Positions 50,801-62,928 are shown, counted from the stretch's first letter. The stretch: DNA of 64,000 bases from Opisthocomus hoazin (GCF_030867145.1 NC_134422.1:7629531-7693530); one strand, 5' to 3'. Notes: generated from the letters alone by a model not told the origin. Numbers and translations are program-made.

Positions 50801-53266
50801 GATATATGAAGTGACTTTTCAGAGTAAAATATTTAAAGATATGACACAAGTTTCAGATTCTGCTCCTCAACTAAATGAAGATAGCATATTCCATATGAGG
50901 CCTGACCATAACAGGTTAAATATTCAGGCTTTCCTGAACAATTAAAAAGTAGGTAGATAGGACTATTAACCGTGGTTTGATATTGTGGAGAGGTTGAGAA
51001 CTGTGACCATGACTAACTCTCATGCTAAAGCCAGCAGAGGCTGTAAAGAAAGTGAGCAGATTGTGGAAATTTGCACTGGAGACTTTTAACATCTTTAAGG
51101 ATACTCTGAAACCAAACAAGTGTGACACATGACTGTCAGGAGCTGCAAAGAGAAGGGCCTTGCCCTCTTCATGGACATTCAGCATCTTGATCATGAAGGC
51201 AGTAACTACAGACTAGTAACATTTACTACCATGAAGGCTATAACCCTTCACTGCAAGTAATTCCCTAATCATGTTTCACTGACCTCATTTTCAAAGCTTT
51301 TATTTTTACAGATCATCATAAACCAGTTCCTTTTCTTCTCTCCATAAAGGAGTATGTGTCTATAAAGATGCTACTAAGTCTTGGGTCACTCCTAAATTGT
51401 GCTAGGCACTCTGCCAACAGCATGTCACACTGCCCCTTGAAAGAGAGACACAAAGGCAGAGTAAGACAGGGGAAGGACTAAACCAAATATGGTAAGTGCT
51501 GGGTGTACAAAGCGATAAGCTCTCTGGCACTGACTCAGAAAAGCTGTTGTGTCCAGGTGAACTCTAGCTGGTGAGCAGTGCTGCCAATCTCAATAGGTAA
51601 TCAAACCTCAGGATGTGGAAGAGTCATCTAGCCCATGGTCAGACTGATGAATCCCTTTTTAGTCACATTACTCTTAAATACATTGCATTTCCATCCTTTA
51701 CTATAATTTTTCTCCTCAGCATCACCACAAGAGCAGAATGAAAGAGGACAGATAGTTCTCCTTGCTCAGGCTAAGGAGACAGTGAGAATATCACTAATCA
51801 AAGCCACAAAGACGCTTCTAATTCCTGCCCAGTGTTAGTTATCCTGCAGACAGTCACATCACTGAGGTGTGACTTCCTCCACATCACTAAGAAGCTCATC
51901 CTAAAGTGGGAGAAGTAGATTAGCAGGGAACTTTGCTACTCCTCTTCTTGTAAGCCTTGAGAGTTTATGCACATAGCAGGTGACCTATTCCTCATCACAG
52001 GCATGCAAATGCCAGACATCAAAGAACACTTCTAACTGAATTCTCAGAATAATTAATTTTCACCAGTAAGTGTTTTAACCTTTTAATCCATCTAAGCTAA
52101 TAGATAGTAATGGCCTTCATTATTGTAACATCAGAACAGCTCCCCATCTTTTAATACATGAAGGCCCGTCACCACTTTTTGCGAGGTAAGCACCCTCTCA
52201 CACAGAGCTGAAGCACCAAGCAAATGCCAACTAAATAAACTTTTCAATTTCATGTACGAAACTGGGCCTGATAAGGCCACCATTTCTGGCGGACACCTTT
52301 CTCCTCCTGGAGAATGGTTTCAGGTGTCCAAAGGGTAAGGTCCCACCACTTACACTAGCTCTCAAGCCAGCACGTCCCCCCGACACCGGCATCATCCGTG
52401 GAAAGGCAGCCTTTCTCCCAGCGCTGCACGCAGCTTTACAGCTTCATTCTGCTCAGCCGAGGTGCTCATTTGCTCACTGCCCAGGGAGTGAAATGTGCTG
52501 TTCCATCTCAAAACAGACACTTCTTTCCACGGAAATAAATTTTGGAAGTTTAAAATTGCCATTTCCCACAAAACGCTGTCTATCTGTTCAGCACCTATGC
52601 AGGAAAGATGCTCACTCTGGGTCCAGGGAGCTGAGAAAAGCCAGAAAGGACCATTAACCCCTCAGACAGATCTCCCAATTCGTACACTGGGAAGTGTCAA
52701 TAGCCGTCTGGCAGCATTCTCACAGTTCAAAATGGGCTTGAACCAAAACTCCAGATCTAAAAATTCCTTTTGGCCTGATGAGTCAGTGTCTGGAATTCAA
52801 AACAGGATTCAAATCCGAGTTCACAAGTTTGATAGTTGACATAATGAAGCAAAGCAGTGCCTCTGACCTGAATATCCTGAGAGCCACAGTCCAAACCTCC
52901 CCGCTGAGCTGGGCAGCTCAGGTACAGCCCAGATGTTGCAGGTAGTCATCGATCCCCTTTGTCAGAAGGAGGCAAAAAAAGTTTCCATAACGCGAGGCAG
53001 CACTCAGCAGTAATCTGTTCTCTACATCTTTTGCTTTCAAGAGCAGAAAAATTCACTAGAGTAATTCAAAATTAGAAGAAGTTCTAAAGGGTCAAATGAA
53101 AAAAACCCACCCAATATCACACCTCTAATTTCTTTAGTGAATCACAATGCATAAGGGGATTTCTGTTGTCTTCCAAGTCTGACAGCAAAGATTGGATTTA
53201 TGCAAATCATAAGGTTAAAATAATTAGAGATAGGTCAAAGGTATAAATCAAACAACCAAAGCTGAC
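44851..53266. other. Unannotated noncoding DNA with two CpG clusters
   Basis: CpG clusters lie at 48499-48583 (six CpGs) and 52373-52458 (about seven). Poly-T runs occur near 46499 and 47161. The 122-codon frame at 44985-45353, the 114-codon frame at 52495-52839 and the others were checked; none has a known domain. No exon or mobile element was recognised. Confidence 0.5.
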
Positions 53267-53869
53267 ATGTCCAAAATTCTGCATGCTAAACAATCAAGGT
53301 GTTTAAAGTCAAAACATCTAGCGGTGCTTATTCATACAGAGCAAAATTTAAAGAAGGATTTGCTAAACTACCTGAAATCATTGAAATCTTTTTTTGTCTG
53401 TATATTTTACAGGTTTGACAAAGGAAGGCAATGTCCCACTCTCATCTGTATTTCTGCAGCACAATTAACATTTATGGAGTTGCAGGTGAAAACTTCAGTC
53501 CACTTCCCCATCTCTAATTTAAACACAGCAAGCAGAAATTATTCGGAACAAAATGCTGCAGCAAGAGTAAAGTCGAAAAACAAATCCCAAAAAACTAGAA
53601 GTATACATAATCCACTTACACATATGCCGTGTGACTTGCATTTTGTCACGCTGTTGTGGCTGAAATGCTATGTTGGCAGCATAAAACATAAAACAACAGT
53701 AGGAGTCAAGTTCTGCTCTTTCACACCGGTGCAAGTCTGGAGAGACTGCATTGAAAACCACTCAAGAAGTGGATTACCACAGCTCTGCAAAACGGTGCAT
53801 CTCCACCGTAATCCAGCAAGGCAGCCCCAAAGTGGTGGAGAGGAGGGTGAAAGCAAAGTCCCAGTTTAA
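53267..53869 (+). other. 200-codon ATG frame overlapping a repeat relic, not called as a gene
   Basis: This is the longest ATG-initiated frame in the window. It has a Lys/Ser-rich first half and no recognisable domain. Codons in the last third (about 53711-53782) are derived from an old interspersed repeat, so at least that part is not ancestral coding sequence. A lineage-specific exon cannot be ruled out from one sequence, but nothing supports it: no clear Kozak context, splice pairing or homologue that I know. Confidence 0.15.
53711..53782. repeat. Relic of old palindromic amniote repeat
   Basis: The segment runs ttctgctctttcacaccggt, gcaagtctggag, actgcattgaa, then a degenerate partner arm. 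This corresponds closely to the 'tctgctctcacttacaccgg / tgtaaatctggagtaactcc / attgaagtcaatgg' order of an old sauropsid interspersed repeat. The family is recalled rather than searched. Confidence 0.5.
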
Positions 53870-55259
53870 ACAGGGGAATAAAAAATTACAACTCTACTTT
53901 TTAAAAATGACAAGTGGTGTTTGCTTTCTGTGGAAAAGTCACTGTTTCCGGGAAAGGGAAAAAAAGAAAAAGACATTTTTGCCTTGAAAACTATAATACT
54001 TCTGTCCATAGTGCCCTTTTATCAGAGTGCCCCACCCAGGCGCTCTTCAGAACGGCTGGATCCGTCCTGCCTCAAACCAGGGACTGTGACACAAAAGGAG
54101 AAGAGCCAAACGGCTAGTTTACGGGGACAGCAAAGCACTGAACTGCTGATGTACAAATTCCAGGAAACTTCACAGAACAAGATGAAATTTTTCAGATTTG
54201 GACTCAGACATTTACTGAAAGAAAAAAGGCTATTTTGTGGGTAGCCATAGTGAAAAATCCTTTGCTGTGGAGTAAACTCGATGATGACTTGCTTACATCT
54301 GGATCCCTTGTTTTTTTATAATTTGATCAATATCCTATGAATAAACAGAGTGGATGCAAGAAGGGACACACATTTCAACTACGCATTTGTGTTATCTGAC
54401 ATTATACACATCGTGGTCAATATGAAATAATTAATACCCTTGGTTAGTTTATGAGTAGAGTAGAGGTTCATATAACGTCAAATATCACATAGCAGAAAAC
54501 AGATCCCTGCATATTTCATGGTGAAATAAATTACCAAATATAACTGTACATAGACTTTTGCTAGCTGACATAGTAAATAAGTAAATAGATACATGCATCT
54601 TTCAGTAGCCTGAAGTTTTTGTCCCTGTACTTATCAGGTGAAGAGGGGAGGGAAAATAGAGTCTGAGTTTATGACATTTTTTTTTGTCCACATTATGCTT
54701 GAAATATCAGTGACTGATAATGGCCTACATTTCCTAGCAAAGAAATAGTGCCTTTTTCAGAACACTGAAGGAAGTGGCACTCATGAGGTTTGCTCTCTTC
54801 CCTCTCACAGTACGGCAGAATAATTTTACTCATACCTGATCCATTTCATTTCTTCAGTTCCATTTCTTTTTTTTCCCCCCATTCATCTCTGTCCTCTACT
54901 TCTACTGAAAAAATCATTTATTTGCCTCTATAGTTCATTAAAATGTTCCCTGCTTCAAAGCCCCTTTAAAATAACATATTACACATATTTACTGCTCCTC
55001 ATATTAGACTATTTTAAGGAACTTTTTGTCTTACAGTTTTCAAGTGACCTCCAGCTTCCACTCTCAGATGACTTTCCTGATGACTAAAGTCTATTTAACA
55101 CAATATGCAGACATAGCAATTTAGGGAAATTACAGAAGAATTCTTGAAAATACTCCGTATCAGTGAGGGAATGTTCATGCAGGAGCAATGTGAAGGTGAG
55201 CTGGGTTTATTACAAATATCCTTTTCTTTCATTTTTCTGACATTGTAAGAATTTGGTTA
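53870..55259. other. Unannotated AT-rich noncoding DNA
   Basis: Overlapping frames at 53914-54244 sit in A-rich sequence and have no domain. From 54310 onward the DNA is AT-rich with scattered TAAT and ATGAATAA-like motifs. No repeat family was recognised. Confidence 0.5.
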
Positions 55260-55530
55260 GCATTCAGCTAGGCAAACAGTTCACAATGAATTATTTACTT
55301 GATTAAGTTAACCTCTTTTTGTTTAAATTATTTGTGAATGATTTACAATTTTCGCATTAATTATTTGAAATCATTTTATAAATAATTTCATGATCCACCC
55401 ATGTGCATAAGCCAAGCTTTGCAACTACAAGCTTTCTGTTTGGAATAAACAATTCTAAGCACATTTGAGTCTTTTAGGGGCATTATTTTATAATTATAGT
55501 GATTATTCTAAGGCAGTAAAGGTCCACTTA
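55260..55530. promoter_or_regulatory. Candidate conserved noncoding element (TAAT-dense)
   Basis: Homeodomain-type TAAT/ATTA cores are unusually dense, with repeated aaattattt, attaattattt and aataattt words, a GTTAAC-like HNF1 half-site near 55307 and an AACAAT Sox-like site near 55448. There is no coding frame and no repeat identity. High AT content alone would generate many such words, so support is weak without alignment. Confidence 0.25.
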
Positions 55531-56214
55531 AAAAAAGTATTTCAAAAATATACAAATTAACTCAGTTCAGACATTCTTACTTTGCATTTAGTACAAAAAT
55601 TCAGTATTTAATTTAGATATATAGAATTTGTACAATTCAATTTAATTACATCCTGAAAAAATTATATAGCTAATTGATGAGATAGAGGCACTTGTGTTTA
55701 GAAGAACTAGTTTTCCTTTTTCCAGATAAAGAAAGGCAGTTGAGAAGAAATATCATACAAGACACTTCAGGGATGCCATTCTTAAAATATTAAAGGTACT
55801 TTATTTACTACAGCAACATCCTTAGCAGCGCTACAATAAAAGCTCTGCCTGTGTTTCCATTCTTTACCCGAACTTCAAAAATTTTATGTATAGCACTCAT
55901 AAAAATGTACTGTGGTTTAAAATTCAACTTGCAAACAAAACATAAGAGAGGGAAAAGTTGCTTTAAAATATTTTTTTTTTTACTATTTAGGCACTAAAAG
56001 ACAGTTATTCAGAAAATATTTACATAGAGAGAGAGACAGCTTGCATCTCCCTCCTGGAGAGAAAGGCAGTATCTGTTTGCCTGTTTCCTTCAATCAACAG
56101 TTGCTCACTGATCACGAAAGCCTAAGCTTTTAAACATATAACTCAAAAGGCAGGATTCAATCCCTGCCAAATACGTTTGCTTTTTAAAAAAAAAATGAGA
56201 GCTTTGAGTCCTTA
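55531..56214. other. Unannotated AT-rich noncoding DNA
   Basis: The stretch is AT-rich, with T-runs near 55972-55981 and a short GA run (gagagagaga) near 56027-56036. Nothing else was recognised. Confidence 0.5.
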
Positions 56215-56344
56215 AAGATTTTCGGAACTTGACAGGACAAAACCCTGAGCAATTCTTGATCTGATGTTAGTCGTGCTTCGAGGAGGAGGCTGACCCTCAA
56301 AGGTCCCTTCCAAATAACGCTTTTCTAAGATGCTGTGAGTTCAC
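56215..56344 (+). mobile_element. CR1 LINE 3' end, old truncated copy
   Basis: The segment follows the 3' terminal region of the CR1 retroposon in the sense direction: acaaaaccctgagcaa (compare 'cacggccctgagcagcc'), gtgcttcgaggaggaggctga (compare 'tgctttgagcaggggggttgga'), the diagnostic aaaggtcccttccaa word, and an end resembling the ATTCTRTG terminal repeat (ttctaagatgctgtgag). CR1 elements move by reverse transcription and are usually 5'-truncated, as here. The copy is diverged and has lost part of the 'gactagatgacct' segment. Confidence 0.85.
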
Positions 56345-57174
56345 ATACTCCAAGCCTTGATTCCAAACTTAAGGCTCTCATTTTTTCTTTTTTCTTTATT
56401 CTTTTTTTTTTTAATGGAGGTAGCCGGTATCTCTTTAATGAGAGGAGTTAGCTGCCATTTTTCATCTGCAAAAGTGTAATTTTGGTGGCAAGATTTCCAG
56501 TGGTCCCATAATAAACTCATAATAAATTCTTGGTTTGTTGTGGGGGCTTTTTTTAACTTAAATAGGCTGTTGACTACCAGTTTGCACAAGAACTAAAAGC
56601 TCTGAGTAGTTTGACTGAAAGAATTAATAACTCGTATTTCCTGAATGGAGACATTTGATTTTGAACATTTGTAAAATACTTTGCTTTTCTGAGGCACCTA
56701 AAATCCAAGATTCTAAAAGCCTTTGCTGACATTTATTTTTCTCTTCAAATACTTCTGCACGAAGGGTGACAAGCGAGGTTAAGAGAGACTCAAAATACAC
56801 CAGTGAGAGACTCTGTGACATTTTCACCCTCCTATTCTTCTGCTCTAGCCACTAGAATTACTCCCACACTCAGGTTCAACACCTGCACTGGTGTGATAAA
56901 CCTTCGGAGCTATTGTAGTCCATCAAGTTAATGACATGCATTTTAGACAGTCGTTTTAACTAAGCCACCAACACTATCAAGGAGCAGTTAGTCTACAGAT
57001 GCAACAATTCAGGCAGCTTTATAAAGTCCCTAAATGTATATTTACATGATAAATGGTAACAGACTCATCCCACACCCCTCAAGTGCACAGAGAACGCAAC
57101 ACCACACCAGTAGATCGTAAGGCTTAGTGCAACTCCACCGTGTTCGGCAGTGCTACTTGCAGATGGGCCATTTT
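56345..57174. other. Unannotated noncoding DNA
   Basis: The T-rich run at 56400-56412 lies inside a minus-strand 82-codon frame with a poly-Lys translation, which is not a gene. Nothing else was recognised. Confidence 0.5.
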
Positions 57175-57330
57175 CGCCATTAAGCCAACCTTGATGCTAG
57201 GTCTGTGCCAATAAATCAGATCGCTCTTAACGTTGTTCTACATTAGCATTGCATCTGAGCCAACTCTCTTTCCCAGGCAGATTAGATCAGATCAGATCAC
57301 TCTTGATGTCACTCTACACTATCACAGGTT
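57175..57330 (+). repeat. Degenerate ~76-bp tandem duplication
   Basis: Two neighbouring units align at an offset of about 75-76 bp. The best-matched part is 57215-57249 against 57291-57325, with 26 of 35 positions identical by eye and most differences being transitions. Left of it, agccaacc at 57183-57190 pairs with agccaact at 57258-57265. A possible third, weaker unit precedes them from about 57115. The second unit is preceded by a small gatca array (57283-57300). This looks like an old minisatellite or local duplication. Confidence 0.5.
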
Positions 57331-58778
57331 GCACGCAGCTTTGTTGGAGGACTGTCAAGGCACAGATAAAACCCAAGCAAACATGTTAATACATAAGATA
57401 AGGTGAAACAGCAGCACAGGAACTCCCGCTGTGTTATTGTATTAAAAGGCAGCTCTCCTGTAAAGGAGTTATGCTTTGCTTGAATGTTTATTCAATCTCT
57501 TGGCAGTTTCTCAGTGAGATGTGAGTCTGGGTTCCTCAACAACATAGTACACTCACAGCTGCCAGTAGAGGCTAGATCCTTTGCCAGGCTGCGGCCTAAG
57601 AAATTTCTTGCGCCTGTAGAAGTCTTCTGGGGAGAATGAACCAACTCTAGAGCGAATATGATGGATGAGATTATGTTTTCACTTTGGTTTCACTAAGGTC
57701 TTATGTTGGAAGAGCTGCTAGAATAGACTTGAGCTTCAATGTGTTTTTATGCCACAAGGCAACTCATTGTAAGACACCTAAACCAAGCTGGCATGACCAA
57801 CTTACAGAATTTCAGCTCAAGCTTCCCTATTTTCTTCCTTCCTTGACTTACGACAGTGTATTTGCCTTCCTAATGGCCTCGGTTATTTCACACATTGAGG
57901 ATCTTGGACATCCAAACTCCATTTGCAACTCTTTCTTGCACAGGGGTTCAATCTTTTATGTATTTATTGCTTCTTTCTTATCTATTTGAAAGCGACCCCA
58001 ACACTATCCACTCTAATGCCATCTTAGAGATCTCTGGGATACTCCACACAAGACAGTACCTCTATGAAACAGCGGGGTGTCTTGCAGAGATTCTAGAAGC
58101 AACACACAGTCATGTCAGCATGCCTATATTGCTGTCAGTACCAGCGCTAATTTATTCAAGGCCCACGTAAGAGTCTCTCCGGACACGAAGACATGTCCAT
58201 GAAGGGTATGGCATTTAAAGATGGTACTAGAGAGCAAATATAGTATTTTCATCTGCATAAACAATCATCTGAAGCAGAATGCATATACTGCACCTGAAAT
58301 CCTCATGGCAAAAACTAAAGTTAAATGTGTTACTTCTCCTGTCTTCTCAGGTCAAAAATGACAAATTTGGAAATAAAACAAAAAACAAGGATTCTCCCCT
58401 TGATATCAGGCAGCAAAAGAGTGACTATCAAGTCACAACAGACTTAAAAGCAAAAAGAAACCATGAAAACATGCAGAAGGGCTCTGTTTTCTTTCCAGCA
58501 TAGTGCCCAATCAAATAAAAGGATCTCTGCACACCAGCTTACAATTCCATCTGACTAGCTACGCTCAACCTAATAACTCAAAGACTAATTAGAACATTTA
58601 CTTTATGGCCCATTTGCTGCAACAACAATGAAACATTATCTAGATACAGTTCTTTCTGCAGGGGCCAGGAAGGACATACTGTTGACAGAGTTTTAAATGA
58701 AAGGAAAAATGAAATTTCCATTAAACCTTTTTACCATTAAATCAGCTTGCATTCATTCCTGTAAAGGCTCAGTGCTCT
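57331..58778. other. Unannotated noncoding DNA
   Basis: Frames of 91-101 codons at 57684-58170 have no domain. The stretch 58540-58640 is repeat-free with AATTAG and TAAT-type words, but is not distinctive enough to call. Confidence 0.5.
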
Positions 58779-58909
58779 AGCCCTGATCCAGCAAAATACT
58801 AAGCACATCCTAAAGATTAAGTGTAAGTGGTCTCAGCATTTGCAGCTTTTACAGCGTTCACATCTTTAAAGTTAAGCACATACTTAAATGATTTCAGAAC
58901 AGAGCCTTG
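58779..58909. repeat. Palindromic MITE-like old amniote repeat (best-preserved copy)
   Basis: Both arms are visible. The left arm reads agccctgatccagcaaaat then actaagcacatcc. The right arm reads aaagttaagcacatacttaa then cagaacagagcc. The right arm is approximately the reverse complement of the left, giving a long imperfect hairpin with about 50 bases between the arms. This matches an interspersed hairpin repeat with 'gatcctgcaaacacttaagc / acatgcttaacttt' arms that I recall from sauropsid genomes. The MITE-like form suggests a nonautonomous DNA transposon. I do not assert a formal family name. Confidence 0.65.
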
Positions 58910-59630
58910 TATCGCTGTCTATGACTCAAGCAGTTTCAATGGTATCCATGAGCACGTGCATTCAGGCAAGAAAGGAAAAAGAAGCTAATTGCATTGCAAT
59001 TTATGCTCCTTCTTTCACGTTGTATTGTTGACACAATTCCTTATCATTTCTACGTAGCTGGAGAAAGAGGAAAATTTGAAACTTTAAGCGGTCTGACATA
59101 AACCTGTCAGTTCCTGTCATAGCTAAATTTTGTAAATGCTATAGTTATGCAAGCAGACTTACTCTAAAATTCAGAAGATGATGGAATACGTACATTTTAA
59201 TATCACTTTTTAAACTCGACAATCAGCTTTAATAGTCCCTTTTGACTACTGTATCACTAAAAGATTTACTGTACTAAAGGAGAGGTCCAGCATTCAAAAA
59301 TAGACCCTGCTTCTGCATCTATCATTCCCTAACTACTGCTTTTCTTTCTCTTGGGATGAGTTACACTCATTAAACTCCCCACATCTTCACTCCTCTCCTT
59401 CTACATTGCTGTTGTGGAATAAGCACACACAGTACTAGCTATCTCTTTTCCCCCCCATTTGGTTAGCCAAATGGCACCACCAGCACTTGTGTTCACACAG
59501 CTGAAGAGGTACTATGGAAAGGGAATAAGAAGCTGGAGGGTAGAAGCCAGCATCTCCTTAAATCACAGTAAATGAAATCTTAGTGCTAACCTTTAGAAAA
59601 TAGGCAGACTGCAAACAAGAATAATTTTTA

Positions 59631-59722
59631 TGAGCCAGACCCTGCTGGTTTTACTTATGTTGGAAGTCCTATTGCAGTCAAATGTAACTGTACGTGTGAA
59701 TTAAGAAAGCAGTATTTGGATT
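59631..59722. repeat. Relic of old palindromic amniote repeat
   Basis: A gagccagaccctgctggttt terminus is followed by tacttatgttggaagtccta, a ttgcagtcaaatgtaactg core and gtgtgaattaag ending near agtatttgga. This is the terminus-arm-core-arm order expected of the same family as 58779-58909. It is degraded but nearly full length. Confidence 0.5.
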
Positions 59723-61129
59723 TTTATTTATGTAGTCTCCTGTGCAATAACTCTGAATGGATATGCATTTGTTTATTTTTAAATGCACTCCAAGTTTCAC
59801 CGTTACAAGAGTGGCACTGCCTTGACACTGCTTTTCTGCAAAATAAATATGATGTGTTTCATAAATGCACTGTCTGTCATTTCAAATCCTCATTACTACC
59901 TCTTCAGATTTTTAATCTAGAATGCAAACAGGCAGGTTAGTGGTCATTACACACTATGTTTCTGTATCTTCCTGACCTTAATTTAAAACAGATACAATGC
60001 TGTCTCGTCAATACATTGGTTTTCGATGTTCTAACTAGATTTTTAGTCTAGATACTTGTTCTGACTCCATTATTTTCCTTTTCACCCTAAATAAAGTTTT
60101 CCCAGATCACTGTCGCTACTGTAGAGAAATACATTTTCTATTTTGACTTGAAAGAAATGTGAAAAAGGAAAATGCTGATGGCACGAGAAGCAATTTGAAT
60201 CCCATGATAGAAAACATAGCCTTAGCAGACAACGCACAGTGATAAATAACAGTACAGGAACATTTTTCTTTTTTTTTTTTTTTGTTATCAGAAGAGAAAT
60301 GCAAGGTACACATTTTTAAACAAATAAATGTTTCCTTTTGCCCTTTTTTCGGTAGTAAAAGAAAGGTGGTAGGAGGCAAGAGAATAGATCTGAAAAATAC
60401 ATATCCTGTCTATCATTCAGTAGCTACAGCATCGGTTTTGTTTTTTAATAACATGTATTGGTTCCACTTTTGTACAGGCAACATATAAAGGACGGACAAC
60501 AGATGGAGGTCAGGCACTGTTACAACAAGTCATTTTCTTCAAGGTGTTTTGGTACCCTTTGCTGTTATTTTCATTGTCATTATCCTGTGTGCAGAACAGC
60601 AAAAGAAGCTGTATATCTTACTACCGTGAATGTGTTGGGCTGTTTGTTTTAGGCTTTGCTACAAATAAATCAGGTTTAGTAGGAGTGATTCACCAGGTAC
60701 ATGTTCTTCCTTAAGTGTAAGAGCACTATACCAGACTGTGGAGTTTCAGGGATGACAAAGCATGCATTAAGCGCTATTGAAGAGGATAGTTCGTGTCCTG
60801 TGTGACTGCCGGAGCTCATTACATTGCTCTTGATGTAACAGGATGAATTTAAAACTTTGTGAAGTGCTGCCTTTTGACTGGCAAACTACTTCTGACACGA
60901 AGCTGAAAGTTGCTGCTATTTAATGGCTCTTTGGTGACCTTTCAGAAGAGAAAGGATGGCCTTGCTCCAAGTTATAGCACACAGACATCCATAGCGCTAC
61001 CACAAGCAGCTTCTACTCTGAAGGAGAATGAGTTCAATCAGTCTTGCGGGTAGGGATTTCACAACCAGACCCCATCTTTCAGGTTTGCTAATCGCAGCTC
61101 AGCTGCATTTTGTCATTCCTTTTCTTGGT
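59723..61129. other. Unannotated noncoding DNA with a T15 run
   Basis: A T15 run lies at 60269-60283. The overlapping minus frame (60116-60379) is a poly-Lys artefact of that run. No exon or repeat was recognised. Confidence 0.5.
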
Positions 61130-61500
61130 ATTACAGCTCAGAATGTAAGCTCCATGGCTAATGATAATTAGATGCACAGATGATGATGATGCACAGATCA
61201 CTGGGCAATACTATTTTTCTCATCTAACTTCTTATGCAAACGATCACAGAGAAAAATCAGCTATTATTGCTTATGAGTACTATTGCCACCAAACTATGGC
61301 AGAATGCAAACACAAATAAATAAATGGACTCATCTGAAACAGATTCACAATTTGGCTTAATCAGGCCTTTTGAAAGGGTCCACATTACTGAAACTACATC
61401 ATTAAGAGTCACACCGTTTATATGCTGCAGACAGGCCAGTTAAATGTCAATAGAGAGGAATATTAAAAGCAGTTTACACTTGTGTTACAGACTAGACATC
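61130..61500. promoter_or_regulatory. Candidate conserved noncoding element
   Basis: This repeat-free block without coding frames contains TAATTAG near 61166, an aaataaataaatgg forkhead/Hox-like stretch near 61315, GGCTTAATC (bicoid/Otx-like) near 61354 and several TAAT cores. A gatgcacagat word occurs twice (61172-61182, 61189-61199). This is motif texture only. Confidence 0.2.
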
Positions 61501-62519
61501 TTCTTAGGCTGTCATTGACTGTCGTATGTGAAATTACCTTTGTGGGCCAGAAAGCACTCACTTTACCCACGTAACCCACAGATGAGAAAAAACGCCCCCC
61601 ACATCCCCAGCTAGTCTATTAATAGAAATGTTTGCTGCATCTTTGGCTGTAAGAAAATTTCCCGTTTCTTTTGAATCCCTGTGTGAGTTTTTGCAGACAT
61701 TTTCCCAGACGTAGCTGGTGCACTCTATGCTATTTGATTGTTACCTGCCCCAGGTGGGGGCTGAATTTCCAAGGTACATTAGCTAGGGACTGCAAAGCAG
61801 CTCCGTTCTGTATACTAGAAGCTATTATTCCTATTAATATTTTTAATGCATAGTTAACTGTAGAACACTGGAATATGCTGACAGCTCATGTCTAATAACC
61901 ACTGCTGCAACAAAATAGGCTTTATATTACAATGAGCATATACACCAGCTCTTTTGTCTCTAATTATCACCAACTACATCTGCTGCATCAGAAAGAGAAA
62001 GAAATAGGCAATTTGAAACAAAAAAAAATATAACCAACAGAAATCATCCCTTATAGCTGAGTTTATTTCTTTGAGCATGAACGGGAAGGAATGTGTGGAA
62101 GTGACACAACAAGAGAAGAGCTTATACAGCCTTTTATAAATGGAGTCAGTATCCCGTGCATATAGACTGGAATATATGCCAAGGCACACAATGCAGAAAA
62201 CTGTGAACAGTCTGCTTAGAAATCACTGGCTAGCAGTTACCATTAGGTCATCTCACTAAAGATGACAAAGGGCTTGGCTTTGAAATGAAAGCCAGTTGCA
62301 ACCTATTTAGTATCTTGGTGCGGTTGCAGGAACTTAGAAGCAAAATACAAAAGCCAAAGTACAACTATAAATACACAAGAAAAGAGTAACATCAAAATAC
62401 TTGCTAAGTACGCCAGTAGCAAGTAGAAAGAGTTAGTCCTGGGAAACAAATCAAGTAATAGAAATGTTTTGTGCTCTTTCGGCTCAGACTTAGACCCACT
62501 AGTGATTTAACTTTGAAAT
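61501..62519. other. Unannotated noncoding DNA
   Basis: Nothing is recognised up to the likely left boundary of the old LINE. The true boundary may lie somewhat left of 62520, since similarity fades gradually. Confidence 0.5.
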
Positions 62520-62928
62520 CAAGAGTGGCAGGCAAGTGTCTAGCAACCGAAAAAGGGGAACATAGTGCCGATCTCTAAAGGGCAGCACGAGGAAGTCCCA
62601 TGCTATTTGAAGTTGGGTTGATTCCTCCATAATCACAAAAGCAATCGAAAAAAATAAGCACCCATAAAACAGCAGGCTTCCTAAAAGCAAGTCTGATTTC
62701 TTTCTAGGACAGGTTAATAGGCTTCTGAACTCAGGATTAGTTTTAGATTAACCTCAGAAAAGCTTTTTACACAATCTCTTCTGATATTGTCAAAAATGAG
62801 CTAAGGACGTACAATCTCGATGAAGTTATTGTACAACTACTAAAAGATTTTCCAAAAAACTGTTGGTTTATTGTGAAAAGGAAATGATGTATTGAATAAA
62901 GCTCCTGCCAGAGCCTAAGCTGAGTTCA

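Noticed and set aside
52795..52830. tRNA B-box-like word (ggattcaaatcc)
   Set aside because: No matching A box or cloverleaf could be built around it. At most it is a very decayed MIR 5' part.
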